In this document: positions 18,239 through 25,156 of the stretch, in pieces
Position numbering within the stretch: position 1 is the stretch's first letter
Layout: each line of letters starts with the position of its first letter
Assembly (NCBI RefSeq): GCF_946221155.1
Contig: NZ_CAMIAN010000008.1
Coordinates: forward strand, 1 to 64,000
Direction of reading: 5' to 3'
Origin: an uncultured Corynebacterium sp.
GTDB lineage: Bacteria > Actinomycetota > Actinomycetes > Mycobacteriales > Mycobacteriaceae
DNA: 64,000 nt
The notes under the pieces: generated by a model
The model's database searches: none
What the model saw: only the letters and a program-made list of their open reading frames with translations
Told to the model about the DNA's origin: nothing
Translations under genes and position numbers: made by a program

Positions 18239-18260
18239 AGTGCAGTCCTAGTGCAGTCCA
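18239..18260 (+). repeat. Perfect-phase 11-bp direct repeat upstream of peptidase E gene
   Basis: AGTGCAGTCCT at 18239 and AGTGCAGTCCA at 18250, head to tail with a period of exactly 11 bp. The array ends 22 bp before the -10 at 18283. Candidate regulator-binding array. Confidence 0.6.
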
Positions 18261-18282
18261 ATCACTGCGAAGCGTGAGGATG

Positions 18283-18288
18283 TAGGCT
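18283..18288 (+). promoter_or_regulatory. -10 hexamer TAGGCT, leaderless start
   Basis: Seven nt before ATG 18296; no ribosome site present. Confidence 0.55.
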
Positions 18289-18295
18289 GAAACAC

Positions 18296-18889
18296 ATGGA
18301 CCTACTTCTCGCTTCATACCTGCACCCAAATATCGGCGACTACCTATCTGGCAGAGTTCTTTACATCGACGATGCCGCTTCCACAATGAGGCAGGCTCCG
18401 TTCGCACAGGAAGAACTCAATGCCATAAAGGAGGTCGCCGACACCGTGGTCACGATCACGGTAGCGGAGACAAGCCCCGCAGTTTTTCGCGATGAACTGG
18501 ATGCGGCGGACTGCATCTACGTGGCCGGAGGCGAAATCTTCCGCCTGCTCTACGGGTTGAAATCCACCGAAGCTGATCGGCTGCTCGTTGACGCTGTTCG
18601 GAATGGGAAGCCGTATGCAGGCAGTTCGGCAGGCGCAATCATTGCTGGCCCCTCCATCGAACCGGCGTCGGTGATGGATGCCCCATCTGTGGCTCCGCAG
18701 CTCACGGACTACTCCGGCCTCAATCTCACGGAGTTTGTCGTTGTCCCCCACGCCCAGGGCACGACTGGCCCGTACCCCATCGAGGTCATCAGCCAAACGG
18801 TAGAAAAATACGGCAAGGATTGGAAGCTGGTATTGCTCCGCGATGGGCAAGCGCTGCATGTCAGTAGCCGCGGTTCAATGCTGATCTAG
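18296..18889 (+). CDS. Peptidase E-like (S51) / class I glutamine-amidotransferase-fold protein
   Basis: Cytoplasmic protein of 197 residues resembling alpha-aspartyl dipeptidase. The nucleophile elbow is visible as AGSSAGAIIAG (Ser near residue 111), preceded by the YVAGGEIFRLL segment typical of S51 proteins. A later conserved His lies in VVVPHAQG. Length is slightly below classical PepE (about 230). The exact substrate is uncertain, because many actinobacterial S51 proteins are uncharacterised. It is a single gene with its own promoter. Confidence 0.8.
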   Translation: MDLLLASYLHPNIGDYLSGRVLYIDDAASTMRQAPFAQEELNAIKEVADTVVTITVAETSPAVFRDELDAADCIYVAGGEIFRLLYGLKSTEADRLLVDAVRNGKPYAGSSAGAIIAGPSIEPASVMDAPSVAPQLTDYSGLNLTEFVVVPHAQGTTGPYPIEVISQTVEKYGKDWKLVLLRDGQALHVSSRGSMLI

Positions 18890-18952
18890 AGCCACAGGTT
18901 CTAGGCGGAACCCGGCTCTTCGGCGGTCGGGTTGACGGTGTCGTTCGCGTCG

Positions 18953-19756
18953 ATGACCATCACCACCGCAGCACAACAAGAAACCCAGCAAGCAGCAGAT
19001 CAGCAAGCAGCCGTTCAGCACGGCAGCTTGAGCTTTCAGCTCGGCAACGACGGCTACGGCACCCTGACGGCCCCAAATGGAGAGCTGGTCTACGGCATCA
19101 TCTCCCCCGCCCCAAAGGATGTGGAGAACTACTCCTATGCTGACGAGATCCTGCCGGGCGTCTATCGTTTCCTCGCCACCGTAGATTCCGGCTTCAAGCC
19201 CCTTTCCGACGCTGATCTGCCGGAGGGCTTTAACGTGGATCAGCCGGTTTTCGGCGACGCGAACTTCCCTGGCACTGACCAGTCTGCAACCAACTACACC
19301 TTTTGGGCAGTAGCTTCCGGAGCCACGGAGCGTAAGTCCCTCGAAACGCTGAAGATTGCAAGCGCTGGCGATGTCTTCTTCCAGGTAAAGTCCGACTTCC
19401 CCTTCGGTGCGACGCTCGCCCTCATGTTCGATCGCTTCCTGCAGATCACCAAGATTCCTGACCACGGCCACGGCCACGTGGTTTCCATGCCCGGTGGCAG
19501 CACGGTTCTAGTTCACCCAGTGGTTCCGAACCAGCCGGCGGACAACATCATGCAGCAGATGGCTCAGACCCGCCACGAGCTGCGCCAGCACCCGGTGAAC
19601 GTCTCTCCCCTGATGTTCTGGGTGCACGATAACCACTGGGATGTTCTCACCGCCAAGGACGGCGTATCCCTATTCCTGCCGGAGAGCTTCCCCGTGCAGC
19701 GCAATGCCGACGGCGCGCCGCTCATGTCCGACGGCAACGCGGGCACCCGCGCTTAG
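18953..19756 (+). CDS. Hypothetical protein, no recognised family
   Basis: A 267-residue protein from ATG 18953; an in-frame TTG at 18932 would add seven residues. Residues 1-25 are Gln/Ala/Thr-rich. No signal peptide or membrane helix is apparent, so it is likely cytoplasmic. Recognisable blocks are LTAPNGELVYGIISPAPKDV, YADEILPGVYRFLATV, PDHGHGHVVSMPGG (three His) and LMFWVHDNHWDVLTAKDG. The His/Asp-rich blocks could bind metal, but no function is proposed. No convincing -10 or ribosome site precedes either start. The ORF is long and has normal corynebacterial codon use. Confidence 0.65.
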   Translation: MTITTAAQQETQQAADQQAAVQHGSLSFQLGNDGYGTLTAPNGELVYGIISPAPKDVENYSYADEILPGVYRFLATVDSGFKPLSDADLPEGFNVDQPVFGDANFPGTDQSATNYTFWAVASGATERKSLETLKIASAGDVFFQVKSDFPFGATLALMFDRFLQITKIPDHGHGHVVSMPGGSTVLVHPVVPNQPADNIMQQMAQTRHELRQHPVNVSPLMFWVHDNHWDVLTAKDGVSLFLPESFPVQRNADGAPLMSDGNAGTRA

Positions 19757-19795
19757 CTCTCGCGCATTTCTTCCGGCACATATCCACCCACGGTA

Positions 19796-19841
19796 GCGAA
19801 AACCTCCGACCAGCTTCTGAGAAGTGAAACTGACCGGAGGT
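19796..19841 (-). terminator. Terminator after tRNA-Gln/tRNA-Glu
   Basis: On the minus strand ACCTCCG pairs with CGGAGGT around a 28-nt region containing further pairing (CAG/CTG and CTTCT/AGAAG), followed by TTTT. It lies 18 nt past the 3' end of tRNA-Glu copy 2. Confidence 0.65.
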
Positions 19842-19859
19842 CATCGTATTCATTATTTG

Positions 19860-19932
19860 TACCCCGTACGGGATTTGAACCCGTGTTACCGGCGTGAGAG
19901 GCCGGCGTCCTAGGCCGCTAGACGAACGGGGC
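19860..19932 (-). tRNA. tRNA-Glu (anticodon CTC), copy 2
   Basis: 73-nt tRNA identical to the copy at 3388-3460. It begins one nucleotide after tRNA-Gln ends, so both mature from one transcript. CCA is not encoded. Confidence 0.95.
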
Positions 19933-19933
19933 G

Positions 19934-20005
19934 CTGGCCTACCAGGACTCGAACCTAGAATGACGGTACCAGAAACCGTAGTGTTGCCAATTACACCATA
20001 GGCCA
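19934..20005 (-). tRNA. tRNA-Gln (anticodon CTG)
   Basis: 72-nt cloverleaf with acceptor TGGCCTA/TAGGCCA, discriminator G, anticodon stem ACGGT/ACCGT and loop TTCTGGT giving anticodon CTG (codon CAG). CCA is not encoded. It lies upstream of tRNA-Glu in one transcript and next to gltX. In organisms that rely on GatCAB, GltX first charges this tRNA with Glu. Confidence 0.94.
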
Positions 20006-20089
20006 TCGTTCGTCGAACAAAACCCGCAAGTGACACTCCCCAGATAACCAGGTCGTTGAACACTGCGAACCTCGCTCGCAACGAGGAAT

Positions 20090-20095
20090 ACTATA
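20090..20095 (-). promoter_or_regulatory. -10 hexamer TATAGT of the tRNA-Gln/Glu transcript
   Basis: TATAGT on the minus strand, 85 bp upstream of the tRNA-Gln 5' end. A CCTCG/CGAGG hairpin lies between (20070-20086). The rest of the 20006-20226 gap shows no gene. Confidence 0.5.
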
Positions 20096-20226
20096 ACCAG
20101 AACAGTGAATTACAAGCAAATCAGCTGGTAAACGCGCATTTTCCGGGCATAGTACGCTCGCTGCGCCGCTCCCTTACTGGCAGGACGGCACTCGCAAGCG
20201 CACCTACCGCTGCGCCCCTTCTGCAC

Positions 20227-21729
20227 CTACTGCTGCGCAGGCACGAAGGGAGTCTGCTCGCGGGCTGCCCGCAGTCGCGCAAGCGTGGACTCCTTGCCCA
20301 GCAGCTCCATGGACTCAAACAGCGGCGGGGACACAGCTGCACCACTGATGGCCACACGCAGAGCGCCGTAGGCCTTGCGCGGTTTCAGCTCCATCTCCTC
20401 GATCAGCTTCGACTGCAGTGCCTTCTCAATGACGTCGGTCTTGAACTCCCCGTCCGCGATAGCCTCCAGCTGCGCGATGGCAACCTCGAGAACCTCCACC
20501 GCGTCCTCCTTCAGGTTCTTCTTCGCAGCCTTCTCGTCCAGGGACAAGTCGGCGTCAGAAGTAATGAGGAAGCGCAGCAGACCGTCAGCGTCCGAGAGCG
20601 TCTTGATGCGTGTCTGCACCAGCTCCGCAGCGAAAGCGAACTTGTCCGCAGGGTAATCCGCCGGGAAGCCCTTGTACTCCTCCAGATAGGCGCGCAGACG
20701 CTCGGTGAAGTCGCCCAGCTCCAGCAGGCGAATGTGGTCGGCGTTGATGGCCTCCAGCTTCTTCTGGTCGAAGCGGGCCGGGTTGGGCTTCACGTCCGCC
20801 ACATCGAAGTTGTCGATGAGCTGCTGCATCGTGAAGATGTCCTCGTCGGCAGACAGCGACCAGCCGAGCAGCGACAGGTAATTCAGCATGCCCTCGGGGA
20901 TGATGCCGTTGTCGCGGTGGTTAAACAGGTTCGATTCCGGGTCGCGCTTGGAGAGCTTCTTGTTTCCCTCGCCCATCACGAACGGTAGGTGGCCGAATGT
21001 AGGTACCTGTTTAGCGACGCCCACCCGTACCAGTGCCTCGTAAAGTGCGATCTGTCGCGGTGTGGACGGCAGCAGGTCTTCGCCTCGCAGGACGTGCGTG
21101 ATCTCCATCAGAGCATCGTCCACCGGGTTAACGAGGGTGTACAGCGGCTGTCCGTTGGAGCGAGCGACCACGAAGTCCGGCACGGTTTTGCCATCCACGC
21201 TCATGTCGCCACGGACGAGGTCGTGCCACTCGTAGACGCGGTCGTCGGGCATGCGCAGGCGCCAAACCGGCTCGCGGCCTTCTGCCTTGAACTGCGCGAT
21301 CTGCTCCTCGGTGAGATCGCGGTCGAAGTTGTCGTATCCCAGCTGCGGGTCGCGGCCTGCGGCCTTGTGACGGGCCTGGACTTCTTCGTTGGTGGAGTAG
21401 GCCGGGTAGACGTCGCCGGATGCCTTCAGCTTCTCCAAGACATCGGCGTAGATGTCCATGCGCTGGGACTGACGGTAGGGCTCGTGCGGGCCGCCGACCT
21501 CGATACCCTCGTCCCAGCCGAGGTTCAGCCACTTCAGGGAATCGATGATGGCCTGGTAGGACTCTTCGGAGTCTCGCTTCGCATCAGTATCCTCGATGCG
21601 GAAGATGAGCTTGCCGCCGGTGTGGCGAGCATAAGCCCAGTTGAACAGTGCCGTGCGGACCATGCCGACGTGCGGGGTGCCGGTGGGCGACGGGCAGAAT
21701 CGAACGCGAACTTCGCTAACTTCACTCAT
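20227..21729 (-). CDS. gltX: Glutamyl-tRNA synthetase
   Basis: Class I aminoacyl-tRNA synthetase of 500 residues, charging tRNA-Glu and probably tRNA-Gln as the non-discriminating partner of GatCAB. The N-terminal class I signature is CPSPTGTPHVGM (HIGH equivalent) and KLSKRDPESN is the KMSKS loop. The chosen ATG begins MSEVSEVRVRFCPSPTG and sits 8 nt after TACAGT; the longer ORF would add 42 residues with no family similarity. Substrate tRNA genes lie just downstream. Confidence 0.97.
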   Translation of the reverse strand: MSEVSEVRVRFCPSPTGTPHVGMVRTALFNWAYARHTGGKLIFRIEDTDAKRDSEESYQAIIDSLKWLNLGWDEGIEVGGPHEPYRQSQRMDIYADVLEKLKASGDVYPAYSTNEEVQARHKAAGRDPQLGYDNFDRDLTEEQIAQFKAEGREPVWRLRMPDDRVYEWHDLVRGDMSVDGKTVPDFVVARSNGQPLYTLVNPVDDALMEITHVLRGEDLLPSTPRQIALYEALVRVGVAKQVPTFGHLPFVMGEGNKKLSKRDPESNLFNHRDNGIIPEGMLNYLSLLGWSLSADEDIFTMQQLIDNFDVADVKPNPARFDQKKLEAINADHIRLLELGDFTERLRAYLEEYKGFPADYPADKFAFAAELVQTRIKTLSDADGLLRFLITSDADLSLDEKAAKKNLKEDAVEVLEVAIAQLEAIADGEFKTDVIEKALQSKLIEEMELKPRKAYGALRVAISGAAVSPPLFESMELLGKESTLARLRAAREQTPFVPAQQ

Positions 21730-21737
21730 GGTATTTA

Positions 21738-21743
21738 ACTGTA
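21738..21743 (-). promoter_or_regulatory. -10 hexamer TACAGT of gltX
   Basis: Minus-strand TACAGT, 8 nt before the gltX ATG. It fixes the start at 21729. Confidence 0.55.
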
Positions 21744-21772
21744 CCTTTTCGACTTCTGGCCTTCGCGCTTGC

Positions 21773-21816
21773 TCTGTGCCAGCTTTGTGCCAGCTCTGTG
21801 CTGGTTCTGTGTGGAC
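21773..21816 (-). repeat. 11-bp tandem direct repeats upstream of gltX
   Basis: On the plus strand: TCTGTGCCAGC (21773), TTTGTGCCAGC (21784), TCTGTGCTGGT (21795) and TCTGTGTGGAC (21806), period exactly 11. The first two differ at one base. The array begins 29 bp upstream of the gltX -10. Confidence 0.65.
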
Positions 21817-21820
21817 AAAG

Positions 21821-21847
21821 CAAAACCCCCGCACGATGGCGGGGGTT
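21821..21847 (-). terminator. Terminator of the upstream PHB-depolymerase-like gene
   Basis: Perfect 9-bp stem AACCCCCGC/GCGGGGGTT with a 6-nt loop, followed on the minus strand by TTTTGCTTT. It lies 12 nt past the stop at 21859. Confidence 0.85.
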
Positions 21848-21858
21848 GGGATCACTGT

Positions 21859-22947
21859 CTAGGCGTGACGCTGGCGCGACAGGAAGTGCCACGCAGCCTT
21901 CGGAGCGTCAGGGGCGAAGGCGTGCCAGTTGTGGCCGCCGACGTTTGCGCGCCACAGGACGGTGGAAGCGCGGCAACCGTTGTAGGTGAAGCCACTAGCC
22001 AGGGCGTGAGCGCGAACGCCATGCAGGGTCCCCATGTTGCAGGAGTTACGGCGTGCTGCGTTGTCGAAGGCAGCGCGGGCTCCGTAGTAACGCATGCCGT
22101 GGAGCTCTCCGCCGGCATAGAGCAATAGCGTGTCATGCACACCGTGGATCAGCATGGTCGGCACGTTGCGCCCACGGCAGTCGTTCATGGTGGCGTCATA
22201 GTAAGCACCAGAAACAGACACGACACCAGCGACCAGATCCGGAGCCTGGCAGGCTAGGTTCATCGCCATGCCACCACCATTGGACAGGCCGGCCGCGTAC
22301 ACGCGCCGGGTATCAACGTTGTAGCGCTTGGACAGGGAGCGAACCATCTCGCGGACGAAAGATACGTCCTCGCCACGGCGAGTCTTGGAGTACGGAGTCC
22401 CCTCCCAGGAGCGGCCAATACCTTCGGCGTGGACGATAACGGCATGGCGACCAGCCACCAGATTGAGGCGGGAAGTGTTCTTCATATCTGCCGCAGATTG
22501 GCCGCGACCACCAAACACAAAGAGGATCGGCTTCTTGCGGTTCGCTGAGTTCACCGGAACATCAACAATCGCAGTGCGGGTCTTCCCCTTCACGTTGAAG
22601 GTCTGGTAGTTGTTCCCCGGGCGCGGGCTTAGGGAACCGACGATGCCACTGACACTGCCGGAGAGGCTTCCCAACAGGCCACTCGGAGCGGCGCTGGCCT
22701 GAGGGGTTGCAAACTCGTTGCCGGCGGCAGTATCCAGTGCCGGACCGGCGACAGTGCCCGCGCCGATGCCGAGAGCTACGGCCAGGGACAGCGTGAGTTT
22801 GCGGAAACGGCTACCGCGACGGGCTGGGCGGGATGCGGTAGACACACCGGACACCGCAGAGTCTGCGGAATCAAGGCGATTAGCCGCGGAAAGAGAGTGA
22901 GTGTTCGCGGCCTTCGTGTGGGTAGAAAGTGACGGAAATTTTAGCAC
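21859..22947 (-). CDS. Secreted poly(3-hydroxybutyrate)-depolymerase-like / LpqC-type esterase (paralogue 1)
   Basis: Exported alpha/beta hydrolase of 362 residues. A long n-region precedes RRGSRFRKLTLSLAVALGIGAG, a signal or anchor segment. A Gly/Ser/Leu stretch (SGLLGSLSGSVSGIVGSL) separates it from the catalytic domain. Oxyanion and nucleophile motifs are FVFGGRGQ and YAAGLSNGGGMAMNLACQ (Ser). The C terminus GHNWHAFAPD carries the likely catalytic His. Related enzymes act as PHB-depolymerase-like or feruloyl-type esterases; the substrate is unknown. The GTG start lies 6 nt after TATGTT. Paralogous to the next gene. Confidence 0.85.
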   Translation of the reverse strand: MLKFPSLSTHTKAANTHSLSAANRLDSADSAVSGVSTASRPARRGSRFRKLTLSLAVALGIGAGTVAGPALDTAAGNEFATPQASAAPSGLLGSLSGSVSGIVGSLSPRPGNNYQTFNVKGKTRTAIVDVPVNSANRKKPILFVFGGRGQSAADMKNTSRLNLVAGRHAVIVHAEGIGRSWEGTPYSKTRRGEDVSFVREMVRSLSKRYNVDTRRVYAAGLSNGGGMAMNLACQAPDLVAGVVSVSGAYYDATMNDCRGRNVPTMLIHGVHDTLLLYAGGELHGMRYYGARAAFDNAARRNSCNMGTLHGVRAHALASGFTYNGCRASTVLWRANVGGHNWHAFAPDAPKAAWHFLSRQRHA

Positions 22948-22949
22948 TG

Positions 22950-23022
22950 CTCAAACATACACTGAGCGGTAAAAAATTAGGAACTTTTTCTTACAAAATA
23001 CTAAAACCCGTCAAAACTCTAT
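22950..23022 (-). promoter_or_regulatory. AT-rich promoter region with phased A-tracts
   Basis: A/T tracts at 22971-22976, 22985-22989, 22995-22998, 23003-23006 and 23013-23016 are spaced about 8-13 bp, suggesting intrinsic curvature. The likely -10, TATGTT (22954-22959 minus), is 6 nt before GTG 22947. Confidence 0.5.
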
Positions 23023-23038
23023 CTAGCTCTAGCCGGCT

Positions 23039-24124
23039 CTAGCCCGCAGCACCCGGCAATGTCTTGTTCTGTCGAGCCAGGAAGTTCCAAGCTTCGTTGG
23101 CCACGTCGGGCGCGAAGTGCCAGTTGTGACCCTGGTCGTTAATGCGCCAGAACACGGCTTCGTCGCGGCAGCCCGGGTAGCCAAACTGGGTGACATTGCT
23201 CGGCTTCTGCTCCACCACCGGCTGCGGGGCGCAACCGTTACGCAGTGCACGCGAGTGAACTAGGCGCGGTGCCGGCAGGTATGGAGCACGGTGGAGCGTG
23301 CCGCCGTTGTAGTGGGTCAACTCGTCCTGCTGGCCGTGGATCACGAACGTCGGAACGGACTCTGGCGCACAGCCCTCGTTAATAGGGTTGTAGAAGGCAC
23401 CGGAAACGCTCACCACACCGGCGATAAGGTCGGGCGCCTGGCACGCCAGATTCATCACAAACCCTCCGCCGTTGGACATACCCGCTGCGTAGATACGGTT
23501 ACGGTCGACGTTGAATTTCCTGTCTAGCCCGTTGACGATCTGGCGCACGAAGTCGACGTCCTGGCCACGCTTGCTGGTGGCGTACGGTGCGCCCTCCCAG
23601 GCGTTGTCGATGCCGCGCGGGTAGACCACGATCGCCTCGCTGGCCGCGCCAGTATTAGAGAAGCGCGAGTAGCTGCGGTAATTCTCCGGAGTATCGTCGC
23701 GACCACCGAAGCCAAACAGCACGGGTGCAGGCTTGTGTGGGTCGTAGTTCGAGGTCACGCTGACGATTGCGCTGCGGATGCTGCCGTCGGGTCGGGTGAA
23801 CTCGATGTTCTCTGGCTGTCCGGGTTGCGCCCTATCTATTGTTGACGCCGGCTTGGGCGCCGGTGCAGGCTTAGGTGCCGGAGCAGGACCCGGGGCCGGT
23901 GCTGGCGCAGGAGCTTCCTGAGCGCTGGCAACGCCAGCTCCGCCAACGAGCAAGGTAGCGAGCATGGCTAGCGTCACAGCGACAGAGACCGCCATGAGCA
24001 GGGTAAATCGCAGGGCGCGGCCACGAAGGTGGCGTTCAACACCCGTAACCCTTCCGGTAGTCATAGAGCCGGTAATTGCAGAACTAACAGCTTTAACATT
24101 TTTAACAGCAGTCACATAGGTCAC
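23039..24124 (-). CDS. Secreted poly(3-hydroxybutyrate)-depolymerase-like esterase (paralogue 2)
   Basis: Exported hydrolase of 361 residues from GTG 24124. The signal peptide (RFTLLMAVSVAVTLAMLATLL) ends near VASAQE. A Pro/Ala-rich linker (APAPAPAPGPAPAPKPAP) follows, then the hydrolase domain with LFGFGGRDD, YAAGMSNGGGFVMNLACQ (nucleophile Ser) and GHNWHFAPD. It shares near-identical blocks with paralogue 1, including the CQAPDL-AGVVSVSGA stretch, so tandem duplication is clear. GTG 24124 follows TAATGT by 7 nt; starts at 24142 or 24061 remain possible. Confidence 0.83.
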   Translation of the reverse strand: MTYVTAVKNVKAVSSAITGSMTTGRVTGVERHLRGRALRFTLLMAVSVAVTLAMLATLLVGGAGVASAQEAPAPAPAPGPAPAPKPAPAPKPASTIDRAQPGQPENIEFTRPDGSIRSAIVSVTSNYDPHKPAPVLFGFGGRDDTPENYRSYSRFSNTGAASEAIVVYPRGIDNAWEGAPYATSKRGQDVDFVRQIVNGLDRKFNVDRNRIYAAGMSNGGGFVMNLACQAPDLIAGVVSVSGAFYNPINEGCAPESVPTFVIHGQQDELTHYNGGTLHRAPYLPAPRLVHSRALRNGCAPQPVVEQKPSNVTQFGYPGCRDEAVFWRINDQGHNWHFAPDVANEAWNFLARQNKTLPGAAG

Positions 24125-24131
24125 AAACGTA

Positions 24132-24137
24132 ACATTA
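24132..24137 (-). promoter_or_regulatory. -10 hexamer TAATGT, leaderless GTG start
   Basis: Minus strand, 7 nt before the in-frame GTG at 24124. Confidence 0.4.
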
Positions 24138-24218
24138 GACACGAGTTACGCAGCACCTGAGCTCTAACACGCCGGAGTGCGCACAAATTCTTCAGCTTTT
24201 ACTCAGCCGACCGCTGCA

Positions 24219-25034
24219 CTAGATGTGCTCGAGGACCACTTCCCCTTCATAACCAGCCGCGCGCAACTTGTTAATCCACTCCACCAGCGGTGCCTCCCCA
24301 GTCCCTGGCGCCCCACGGCCCGGGAAGTCCGCGACCTGCACGTACTCCGGCCACATTTCGTTCTCCGGTCCCCGGTCGGCAATCCAGGTCCAGTCTTCAC
24401 CGTTGGCGGCGAGGTGGTAGGCGTCCAGAAGAAGGCGACCGCCAGCAGCGACCAGAGGCGCAGCTTCCTTAATGCTGGTCACAGGGTAGTTATCAATGCC
24501 ACTCAGCGGCTCAATCAGAGCCACACCGCCGAAGCTAGCCAAACGTTTAGCCACAGCGGCAAAAGCAAGCACCTGGCGGCGCTGCAGCGCGCGGACACCG
24601 CGGCCGACCAGCACATTGAAGCGACGCACTCCGGTCAGGCGGTGTAGGTACTCGATGACGTTCAGGTGCTCAATCAGCTCCTCGGTGATCGCGGAATCAC
24701 CCTCGCCATCCGCCTTGCCAGCCCCATCCTCCGGGGCAACCAAATGCAGCACTCCCCGATCGCCTGCCGCCAGATCGCCTGCCCACAGGTTTAGCGCTAC
24801 AAGCTGACGCGGATTCTCCTGGCGCCCCTTGGCCAGAGCGTCCACCAGCTGGCGCATCTGCTGCTCGGAGGGGTGGGGCGTATCCCATGGCCACCACAGC
24901 TCCACCTTGTCGTAAGGAGAGTTCGCAACAGCCTCGAGGGCATCCGCACCGGTCGACGCACCGAGAGAATGGTTCATCGCGGTGGCGAAACTCACCTGAT
25001 GTGCACCTGATTCTATATTCATAAGCATCATCAT
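24219..25034 (-). CDS. Sugar phosphate isomerase/epimerase-like TIM-barrel protein
   Basis: Cytoplasmic protein of about 271 residues resembling xylose-isomerase-like/hydroxypyruvate isomerase proteins. Typical strands carry acidic ligands: VELWWPWD, LNLWAGDLAAGDRG, ALIEPLSGIDNYPVTSI (Glu), LLLDAYHLAANGEDW (Asp/His), VQVADFPGRGAPGTGE (Asp) and GEVVLEHI (Glu). The C terminus is short. A run of in-frame ATGs (25034, 25031, 25028, 25022) leaves the start open by four residues. Divergent from menF. The substrate is not predictable. Confidence 0.75.
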   Translation of the reverse strand: MMMLMNIESGAHQVSFATAMNHSLGASTGADALEAVANSPYDKVELWWPWDTPHPSEQQMRQLVDALAKGRQENPRQLVALNLWAGDLAAGDRGVLHLVAPEDGAGKADGEGDSAITEELIEHLNVIEYLHRLTGVRRFNVLVGRGVRALQRRQVLAFAAVAKRLASFGGVALIEPLSGIDNYPVTSIKEAAPLVAAGGRLLLDAYHLAANGEDWTWIADRGPENEMWPEYVQVADFPGRGAPGTGEAPLVEWINKLRAAGYEGEVVLEHI

Positions 25035-25077
25035 TCCACGTAGAAGCGCCAATCCAGAATTGAGGTCAGAGATTTAC

Positions 25078-25110
25078 CGCGCACTTCCCGCTTACAACCC
25101 GCCCTCAACC
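25078..25110 (+). repeat. 11-bp imperfect direct repeats upstream of menF
   Basis: CGCGCACTTCC, CGCTTACAACC and CGCCCTCAACC follow head to tail from 25078 with a period of 11 (7-8 of 11 identical between neighbours). They end 33 bp before the -10 at 25144. Confidence 0.45.
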
Positions 25111-25143
25111 CAGGCCGAGGCAGCCCGTTGTCTTGCCGGGAAG

Positions 25144-25149
25144 TAAAAT
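25144..25149 (+). promoter_or_regulatory. -10 hexamer TAAAAT of menF
   Basis: Seven nt before ATG 25157. The hexamer overlaps the alternative ATG at 25148, which argues against that start. Confidence 0.6.
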
Positions 25150-25156
25150 GGCACCC

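Noticed and set aside
3384..19934. Segment considered as an integrative element
   Set aside because: No integrase, relaxase or phage gene; the repeats are whole tRNAs rather than a short att core, so only a bounded-block hypothesis is kept.
20056..20988. 310-codon plus-strand ORF antisense to gltX
   Set aside because: Shadow frame; no family similarity and no promoter.
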